Source: Corella eumyota | Lineage: Eukaryota; Chordata; Ascidiacea; Phlebobranchia; Corellidae | DNA length: 64,000 nucleotides | Direction: 5' to 3' | Assembly (NCBI GenBank): GCA_963082875.1 | Contig: OY720099.1 | Coordinates: forward strand, 19,263,066-19,327,065 | Part shown: positions 56,301-64,000 of the stretch, in pieces | Layout: the number at the start of each line of letters is the position of its first letter | Position numbering within the stretch: position 1 is the first letter of the stretch | The notes under the pieces: generated by a model | Databases searched by the model: none | Told to the model about the DNA's origin: nothing | What the model saw: the letters and a program-made list of their open reading frames with translations, nothing else | Position numbers and translations under genes: made by a program

Positions 56301-59300
56301 GCCTAACTACAAAAAGTTCTGGGTTCAATCCTAACTGCTTTCATGCTATATGGCTTTTAAGTAAGGTGTTATAAGTTGTGTGAACTTCTGCTGAGCCAAT
56401 ACTTTATCAACAGATTAATTGTCAGGCAATTATAATTATTAATATCCCGAACTGCCAAAGTAAATTAGAAGTTGGTTGGGGTAACTAATGTTTAATGTTA
56501 CTCTATGTTTAGGCTGTAAAGTCAACCTTTCCATATCAATAATAAAAAAAAAAACTATACTTAAAATGTAGTACTAACTGTTTAGAAAAATAAAGTTGTA
56601 TTTTCACAGAAAACTTGTAAATTTGTTGTGTTTAAAATGTTTTTGTTTATTAAATTATGTTTAATATGTTTTAGTTGGGACACACAAGGAGATTTTACAA
56701 CTACCCATGCTCTGCCTTTGGTTAAAGTGAAACTATTTACTGAAAGTACTGGGATGTTGTCAATTGATGATAAAGAACTTGGAAAAGTAACCAAATATTT
56801 ATGTTTTTTGAAATAATGTTGTGAATAAGGAAATTATATGAAAACTGGCTAATGCCATGCCTTTTTAAAGCATACAATTAACAAAATCAATTTCATGATT
56901 TAAATCATGCTATGACCATTTTAAGTTTAAGTAAAAAAATATGGTATATCATAATATGAACATCAAACTGCAAATTAAAATATTTTTTAAACAAATTTAA
57001 AAAATAAATGTACTATTATTAGGTTGTTGTACGCCCTACTCCAAACAGTTCAAAATCAGCAGAATGGTATCACATGCAAGTACCTAAAAACTTTCCAGAT
57101 CAAGTAAGTTCTTATCAAGAAAATAAGCACCTTAATAATAAGACCACATTCTATAGATAGTTTACCCATAACTACAATACATACAAAGTATGTTGCGTTA
57201 TTGGGGCTGAAAATAGCTGTCTTACCATTTTTTATACCAGTTAAGTTATGCCACTTTTTATTTTTAGATAAGAATCAAGCTTGCTATAAGGATGGACCGA
57301 CCTTTAAACATGAAACATTGTGGTTATTTATGGGCACAGGGTCGTTCAGTTTGGAAGAAATGGAAAAAGAGATATTTTATACTAGTGCAGGTAAGTTTTG
57401 ATTTAAAATTTTAAGTTAAAAATATAAAAAAAGGGTATTGAATTTTAATGTTTTAATGGACATTTTAATTTTAATGTGTTGTTAGCTATCAGTATAAACT
57501 TTATATAGTCTGCCCCATGGTCAGGATTTTAATTGTCATAATATGGTTGCAACTTTCAACTAATTTTTGCTTGTGATAATTTAACTGCGTATCTTAAACT
57601 GTAGTTACTGATTTCAGAGGCCTATAAGTTAGACATATATAACTTTGTCTACTTACTTCATTAGATTTTAAATTTATTTTATTTATTTTTAGGCAAGTCA
57701 GTACAACTTTGCAATGTGTAGCTACCAGGAAAGAAAAACTGAACCTAATGAGATGATGCAGTTGGATGGATTCACAGTGGATTACACAGTTCCTGAGTTG
57801 GACCATGAAGGTGGAAGGGCTTTCTTTAATGCAGTGAAGGAAGGAGACTCAGTTATGTTTGCGAGGTTAGAATTTTATTCTTAATTTTATATTTTTTTGA
57901 ATTTTTAATAAATATAAAATATGTTATCTATATATGTCTTTAAAAATTGTTATTATATATTTTTTTTAATTTTGTAAAACGAATATAAAAAATGTTATCT
58001 ATAGGTTTATTTATAAAATAACATGTTATTATTTTTTTATGTATTATTGTAGTACTTAAATTTTAGTAAAAACCGTTCGAATTTTAGATTTAGTAGTTTT
58101 TTTTTGTTGTTTATTTAAGTTTTAGAGCAGTTTTTATAGCCGTATTTATCCTATAATTACTTAAATCTCAGTATAAGTTTGTTTATCTTATGAATATTTA
58201 AACATATAAAAACATTATTTATAGCTTAGCTCTTAGAATAACATCCTGATTTTGTTTTGTGTTTAAATCAGTTGTCTGTCTAAATATTGGTGTTTAGGGA
58301 TTAACTAAAGCCTATTATTATACTGCTCAAGTGTTAAAAAAATATTTAGTCCATAGTAGAATACAAGCATTGTGAAATAATAAGAATAATTATTATCAAT
58401 TGTTTTTCCGTTTTTGAAATAGTTTAATTCTTTATTTATTTACATTTTTTCTTTTTTGAATTTTATTTTGCAATTTTTATGACATTTTTACAGTAATCAT
58501 AAACTTGCATTAAGTATTTGCCCTTGATAATTTACCACCGAACTACAAATGACAGTTTTATTTATTTTTTTGGCCCCAAAATTGGATATATATATTGCCC
58601 ATTTTTTCTCATTTTTTCAATTTTTTTAAAGTGATGATGAGCAGGATAGAATATTATGGGTTCAAGCAATGTACAGAGCTACCGGTCAATCCCACAAACC
58701 AGTTCCCCCAACCCAAGTACAAAAGTTAAGTGCTGGAAAGCACGGTCAACTTGACGCCCCAATCTCACAATTCTGTAAGTTCAATTATTGATTTTTTTTG
58801 TTTGAAAATTAATATTGATTATTGTATTTGTGCATTTAAGTAAACAATCCATTATTTTTTAATGTGATTGTTGTGTTTTTTAAACTGATTTAATTGATTT
58901 TTTTGAATTATTTAGGTTTTTTTTTCATTAATTAAAGCGTTAAGGGATCATACCAACTTAATTCAAAATTAACTTTTAATTCTTAATATATGCGTTAACT
59001 AAACTAAAAAATTGAGCATTTTATATCATTCATTATATTTAATTTTTAAGCATTTAAAGGGACATAGTTAAAAAGATTTTTGAGATTTTTGAAATGATTT
59101 TAACTATATATTAGAAACATAAAAATTTATTTTAACAATATTTTTTTAAACCATTTGATTTAAAATTGAGTGGTTTGATATATTTTATTCTGTATGTTGG
59201 GTGTTTACTGTATAGAAAGTTTAAGTTTAATCCAATAAATATGTTATGAATAAATAATGTAGTACACCATTTTCAACTTATTAAATTAAATTTAAAAAAT

Positions 59301-62300
59301 TTCCAGCCAGGACCTTATTTTCTTGGCGATATTGTTAGATCTACTTCTGTTTTTTTTTTAAATTTCTTTTGACCAACTTTTAGATGCAGATAGAGCCAGG
59401 AAACATGGAATGGACGATTTTATTTCAGCAGATCCTTGCAAATATGATCATTCTAGTTTGTTTGAACTTTTACAAAGATTAACTTTAGACCATCGACTAA
59501 ATGACAGTTATTCATGTCTTGTAAGTTAAACAATATCAAAACATTAAAATAATTTTTAATTTTAAACATTTTTTTTACTATAACTAGTCAGTTTACCCTA
59601 AGTTGGCATTTTATGTGTAGTAATATGGTTGCAACTCTTGACTAGTATTTGCTTGCAATAATTTATTTGCGCACCACAAATGGCAGTTTTATTTATTTTG
59701 TAGTGCTACAAAGTGATCATACATATACTTTGTCCAATAAGCCCCATTATATATAGATTTTATTTAAACTTTGAACACAAAAAACTTTAAATGATTGCTA
59801 TGAAAAAAACAGTTTTAAGTAATAAAAATCAGATTATTTTCATTGTTTTAAAATAAGTTTTTTTTATGTCAGGGTTGGTTCTCACCAGGTCAGGTATTTG
59901 TCCTCGATGAATATTGTGCAAGATATGGGGTACGAGGATGCCATCGACATTTATGTTATCTTGCTGGTAAGTTTGTAAAGATATACAGTTTTAAGTAAAC
60001 TACAAGTCTTAAGGAAAGAATGTAAAATTTAATTTTGAATAAGATACATTGTGTTCATTTTTTTTTATAATTTGAAAAATTGATTTTTTGGTGTTTTGTG
60101 AATTTTATTTAAAATATTTATATTTAGATTTACTTGAGAGATCAAGATATGGAATAATGGTTGACCCAACTTTACTTCATTACAGTTTTGCTTTCTGTGC
60201 AAGTCATATTTATGGAAACAGGTAAACTAATAAAAACCTAAACTCATTTCAAACTGTAAAAATAATTTTAATTGATTGTTTTCGTACTATTTGATTTATG
60301 TATTTTTTAATTGTCGTAATATAGTCACAATTTTTAACTAATAATTGCCCATCATCATTCACTTTAATCGAACATACATACATATTCATTGTCTACTAAG
60401 CTTCGTTTTATATATATATATATATTTATAATAATTAAATACTTTGTTAATATTTAAATTATGTTATAGGCCAGACGGGATAGGTACAATTACTATGGAT
60501 GAAAAAAATCGGTTTGACGAAATTCAAAACCAAATGAAAACATATTTATGTCACCAAATCACTCATTTCCGATATTGTTTTCCGTTTGGGAGACCACAAG
60601 GTGCTTTAAAAGCAACTTTATCTCTACTTGAGAGGGTAGGTTTTGTCATTTTTTTAACTGAATTTTTATAATCAATTTTTAAATTTTTTAGGGTATTTAT
60701 AAATACTTTTCTTCTATTTTATGCAAGAATAATTAACTTTTTAGCTAGAGGTTACAAGGCCTTTATTTAACTTTTAAATACAACAAAAAAAAGATCAGTT
60801 TTTAAAATTTTAAATTTTTTATTTTTGTTTTAATTCCACTAGTTAAAAATAAACATTATAATTTTGTCACATAAGTTTCCATTCAGCTTAAACTCTTGAC
60901 TGTAAACAGTTTTAAAATCAATAAATGTAATCAAAATTCAAACCAATCAATATCTAACAATCACTAAAACTATTTACTTAGATTAATGAAAACATTTGTT
61001 ACACATTTTACCAGTTCTAACTAACTTACTAATTAATTCTTTTTTGTGATTTTATTTTATTTTTTTGTTTAATATTTTATTATTTTAATTGTTAGAAATA
61101 AGAATTCTTAATTTTTTTAATTGGAATTCGATTTAAATAATTTATATTAATTTTGTTAGTTTTTTAAATATTTCATAAATCTTTTTTTAATTTTGAATTG
61201 AAGATCTATCAAGTTTTTTTAATAAAGTTTTATTATTTAACATATTTTTTTTTAATTACCATAACTATCGTTAGTTACTTTGACCCCTAACTTAATTAAG
61301 TCTTAAGTTTTAATGAAAAAATTTGATTAATTTTATATTTTAAATGCCAAATTTGTTATATTTTTAAATTCTCGATTTTTTTTAAGTTATATATTTTTTA
61401 ATTTCTAAGTTTTTCTTTTAATTTGCACCTTTTGGTGCTTTATCCTCAAAATAAATATGTTTCAGGTGATGATGCGTGATATTGTGACCCCTGTTCCTCC
61501 CGGTGATGTCCGGATGGTGATCAGTAAATGTTTGGAGGAGGCAGCACTTGTTAACTACACCAGAGTGTCTGACTATGCAAAAGTTGACGGTAAGTTGTCG
61601 ATAAGTTGTCGATTTTAAAGTTTAACTACATGTACTAATATGTGTGATATTGTATAAAAATCACATCAATATAAGACATAAGATGTTAAGACATAACATC
61701 AATTTGTGCAGTTTTTTGTTTTTTAATGGCCTACATGATATAGTACCTGTTATATATACTTAAAGTGTGTAAAAAATTGTTAATTTTATTTTTGAATATT
61801 TTTTCTTTAATTAAGTTTTAATATTTACCTGTTTTACAATTTGTTGTATTGTATAACACATTGAAATAATTTGGTTTTTCTTTTTGGTTTTTTATTTAAT
61901 ACATGATAAACAATCTTAATATTTAAAGTTAAAAAAAAAATTGTCTAGTTATTTTAATTTACTTTAAAAATTTTTTTTTTTAATTAAAGCAAATCAAAAG
62001 GATTTTAATAAAAATACAAATGGTAAGGTTAACTAATTAATTTAAATTCTTATTTAATAATTAAATATTTCTAAACACTATATTTTTAAATAAAATAAAA
62101 CTTGACTTTAATTTTTTAGATGTATAATTTCAAAAACTCTTTTGTTTTTTTAGAAAGTTTAAACGAAGATGCCAGCAAACGTTTGGAGGTTATTATTCAT
62201 TTGGCCGAACTCTGCATCGACGTTCTGCAGCAAAACGAAGAACACCATTTTGAGGTAAAATTTGATTCTTTTTTTAATTTTGCGTTTTTATTCTAAAGGC

Positions 62301-64000
62301 GATTCTTAAATTATTTTTTATTTGATTAAATATTTTTATTTAATTATTTTTAAATATTTCTGAAACAAGAATAAGTTGATATTTCATTTATATTTTAAAT
62401 TACATTTTATTTGTTTTTTTATAAAAAATGTAATTTAAATTTTTATAAAAAAGAACTACAACTTTTTGTAAATAAACTAATATATGTATCTAATTTAAAA
62501 AATACGATTTATTTTTTACAAAAAAAATTGTATTTTAAAACTGTAATTATTGTCTTAGTAATGTTTTCAATTTATTTGTTTTAATTAATCTTTTATCTTT
62601 GCTCACTCAGGGGAAAGAGGTAAGAAATGGTGAAGCATGTTTGAGTTTTGTTTTTATTGATTTTTATTGATTGCCACTTTAAGTGTGATAAATGTTTAAC
62701 CTATTTAAATTTGGACAACTTTTTTATAGTTTGGAATTGTGCCACATTTGTTTTTATTTATTAAAAAAATATTTTAAAAACTTGAAATTTTTTTTACCCA
62801 AATTTTTTACCCATTAACAAAGGCTAAATGGTTTTAAATAGCAGTAGTTTATAAGTTTTGCATTTTTTTTTACACTTTAAATGCAATATTTTACCATTTT
62901 TATCCTCTTAGTTTGTAAGTTTTTCTCCCTAATTTTAAAACTGATATTGATTGCCACTTTGAGAGTGATGAATGTTTAACCTATTTAAATCTGAACAACT
63001 CTTGAATAGTTCGGAATTGTGACACATTTTTCTTTTATTTGACATAAAACAATGTTTTTTAAACTTGGTGTTAACACTATTTCTTGGCAAAAAGGTTTAA
63101 AATAGTTTTAAATTGCAGTGGTTTGAAAGTTTTGCAGTTTTTTTCTTGCACTTGAGATTTAATATATTACAATTTTTAGCCCAATATTTTGTACATTGTC
63201 CGCTTTTTTTGAAATTTTAAAATTATTTAACATTTTAACTTAGTTTATTTTTAAAGTACCGATCTCCTTATTACAATAGGAAAACTTTGGGTCTAATTTC
63301 TGTTTCATTTTCCTCATTATAACATCATATTTTACTTTGACTTTAAATTAGGCGTTTGCTTGGTTCAGTGATATAATGAACGAACACTCTGAGATATTCT
63401 GGTCGTTGTTTGCTGTTGATATGGATAGTGTGTTGGAGAAGCAACCTCCTGATACTTGGAACAGTTTTCCTTTGTTTCAGCTTCTTAATGACTATTTCAT
63501 TAATGACTGTAAGTAAAACGTAATGTATGATATATTTATACATAAATGTATGTCTAACAAATAGGCTTTTAAACTAAAAAAATGCTGTTTGTGGTGTGCA
63601 GGTAAATTTTATTGTGAATATTAGGACTATTAACTTAATGCTAACTGGCAAATTGTGTTAAAATGCAGTCTGTAGAAAGGGCACCTATTTATCTATATAT
63701 AGTTTAGTTTGTTGAACATTACATATATATTTATGTCCATTTTATTGGCCCACAAAATACAAAAACTGCTTTTTAATGCGCAGATAAATATTAGTTGCAA
63801 GTTGTGACCATATAACGACAATTAAAATCGACTAGTGTTCAAAAAGGCATCAAGGCTATAAAAAAAATTTCTTTACTGTATGCTTACTACTATAAATACA
63901 ACTTAAATCTAGCTTTGATTAAAATATATTTTTGTATAATTTTTTAGCAAATTTGTTCAATGGCAAATTCCATTCCCACTTGCGTGATGCGTTTGCTCCT
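53373..64000 (+). CDS. CADPS: Calcium-dependent secretion activator (CAPS), 3' end outside window
   Basis: Primes dense-core vesicles for calcium-triggered release, acting at the plasma membrane. Twenty-three exons: 53373-53513, 53821-54015, 54282-54395, 54509-54649, 54801-54992, 55227-55394, 55613-55780, 56097-56218, 56675-56786, 57023-57103, 57268-57390, 57693-57865, 58632-58774, 59384-59520, 59873-59966, 60128-60221, 60470-60635, 61466-61589, 61990-62022, 62154-62254, 62611-62619, 63352-63508, 63948-64000; 947 residues so far. The start [15 protein letters not shown] matches the CAPS N-terminus. Then come a conserved region ([42 protein letters not shown]), a C2-type domain (about 370-455, [20 protein letters not shown]), a PH domain (about 490-605, MKHCGYLW) and the start of the MUN/MHD region ([50 protein letters not shown]). 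Every junction keeps frame. The donor after 54015 is the weak GTTGGG. CADPS versus CADPS2 cannot be assigned; tunicates probably have a pre-duplication gene. Confidence 0.93.
53630..53764 (+). repeat. Family A SINE, 3'-truncated
   Basis: GGCAGCATGATTTAGTAGTC, altered B box (GTGTTCTATCCCC), CCCTTGAGTAAGGCACTATA, ending after AACTTCTGCTAAACCAACTT. In CADPS intron 1. Confidence 0.75.
55830..56007 (+). repeat. Family A SINE, rearranged
   Basis: TAGTGCTTAGAACACTCGGC, B box (GTGTTTGATCCC), CCTTAGGTAAGG, then a jump to the tail part AACACTTACTCTATGTTTAG and CCAGCCTTTCCACATC. In CADPS intron 7. Confidence 0.7.
56269..56552 (+). repeat. Family A SINE
   Basis: ACCAGCAGTGTGGTGTAGTG, B box (GGGTTCAATCC), body with AATTATTAATATCCCGAACT, tail CAACCTTTCCATATC and an A-run. 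Near full length, in CADPS intron 8. Confidence 0.85.
57508..57672 (+). repeat. Family B repeat
   Basis: GTCAGGATTTTAATTGTCAT, AATATGGTTGCAACTTTCAA, GAGGCCTATAAGTTAGACAT, TGTCTACTTACTTCATTAGA. In CADPS intron 11. Confidence 0.7.
58515..58612 (+). repeat. Family B repeat, partial
   Basis: TATTTGCCCTTGATAATTTA, CTACAAATGACAGTTTTATT, GGCCCCAAAATTGGATATAT, ATTGCCCATTT. In CADPS intron 12, ending about 20 bases before the exon at 58632. Confidence 0.6.
59598..59765 (+). repeat. Family B repeat
   Basis: GTAGTAATATGGTTGCAACT, GCGCACCACAAATGGCAG, TTTGTAGTGCTACAAAGTG, TGTCCAATAAGCCCCATTAT, ATATAGATTTTA. In CADPS intron 14. Confidence 0.7.
60308..60428 (+). repeat. Family B repeat, internally deleted, ending in (AT)n
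   Basis: TTAATTGTCGTAATATAGTC, AATTGCCCATCATCATTCAC, CATTGTCTACTAAGCTTCGT, then a TATATA run. In CADPS intron 16. Confidence 0.6.
61990..62022 (+). other. CADPS: CADPS 33-base small exon
   Basis: Flanked by AAAG and GTAAGG. With the phase-1 neighbours it encodes [11 protein letters not shown], aligning with the ENQKDAEN segment of vertebrate CAPS. Phase 1-1, so its inclusion or skipping keeps frame. Confidence 0.75.
62394..62439. repeat. 15-bp inverted repeat upstream of the CADPS microexon
   Basis: TTTAAATTACATTTT at 62394-62408 and its reverse complement at 62425-62439 with a 16-base loop, in the intron preceding the 9-base exon. AT-rich context lowers its significance. Confidence 0.5.
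62611..62619 (+). other. CADPS: CADPS 9-base microexon
   Basis: GGGAAAGAG between GCTCACTCAG and GTAAGA encodes Gly-Lys-Glu. It joins HHFE to AFAWFSD in frame, matching the position of the HHAEPHVDKGEAFAWW region of human CAPS. Without it the flanking exons also join in frame, so it could be alternatively spliced. Confidence 0.75.
62669..63190. repeat. Imperfect tandem duplication of about 280 bp in a CADPS intron
   Basis: GATTGCCACTTT...AATGTTTAACCTATTTAAAT occurs at 62670 and 62949. The similarity continues through GGAATTGTGnCACATTT and AAATnGCAGTnGTTT...AAGTTTTGCA. Lies immediately downstream of the 9-base microexon. Confidence 0.7.
63540..63832 (-). repeat. Family B repeats in reverse, one full and one partial
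   Basis: A partial unit (AAATGCTGTTTGTGGTGTGC, about 63580-63602) is followed by a fuller reverse copy at about 63695-63832: TATATATAGTTTAGTTTGTT, GGCCCACAAAATAC, GTTGCAAGTTGTGACCATAT. In the last CADPS intron of the window. Confidence 0.6.

Noticed and set aside
1-64000. Retroviral, LTR or other virus-like element, CRISPR array or rRNA
   Set aside because: No polymerase, integrase, capsid or envelope-like frame, no long terminal repeats, and no regular spacer array was recognised.

Overview
The window looks like a piece of a tunicate (sea squirt) genome, most likely Ciona. It is AT-rich and holds a compact run of chordate-type genes with many short GT-AG introns, gene spacing of 0.5-2.5 kb, and dozens of small dispersed repeats. 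The species call is an inference from gene content and architecture. No rRNA, genuine tRNA gene, CRISPR array, LTR element or virus-like element was recognised.

Layout. (1) 456-7884, plus strand: 3' two-thirds of a latrophilin-type adhesion GPCR (HRM, GAIN/GPS, seven membrane helices, long tail ending in a PDZ ligand). (2) 8835-13858, minus strand, tail to tail with it: a mosaic membrane receptor with SUEL lectin, CCP, EGF, CUB, three CCPs, one membrane helix and a tyrosine-rich tail. (3) 16362-36765, plus strand: four tandem BTB-BACK-Kelch (KLHL-type) paralogues spaced about 5.1 kb apart. Copies 1 and 4 are intact and resemble each other. Copies 2 and 3 are recent twins, each with a lesion at the same exon. 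The linker between BACK and Kelch differs in exon number in every copy. (4) 38157-40925, plus: PRPF40, a splicing factor, with no intron in its coding region. (5) 41556-52024, plus: PDE2A, a GAF-domain cyclic-nucleotide phosphodiesterase, 28 coding exons. (6) 53373 to beyond 64000, plus: CADPS (CAPS), the dense-core-vesicle priming factor, first 23 coding exons, including a 9-base microexon.

Repeats. Family A is a tRNA-headed SINE (about 300 bp full length, 19 copies found). Family B is an AT-rich element of about 150 bp, mostly in the introns of PDE2A and CADPS. Family C is a second tRNA-like short repeat confined to 10-16 kb. Shared SINE positions in the Kelch array help order its duplications. 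Several hairpins and local tandem duplications lie in introns.

The genes do not form one pathway. The flanks carry neuronal or secretory functions (latrophilin, PDE2A, CADPS), while the array is probably a lineage-specific set of ubiquitin-ligase adaptors. Exon limits were read by eye from splice signals, phase continuity and family similarity; all lengths given come from those limits.
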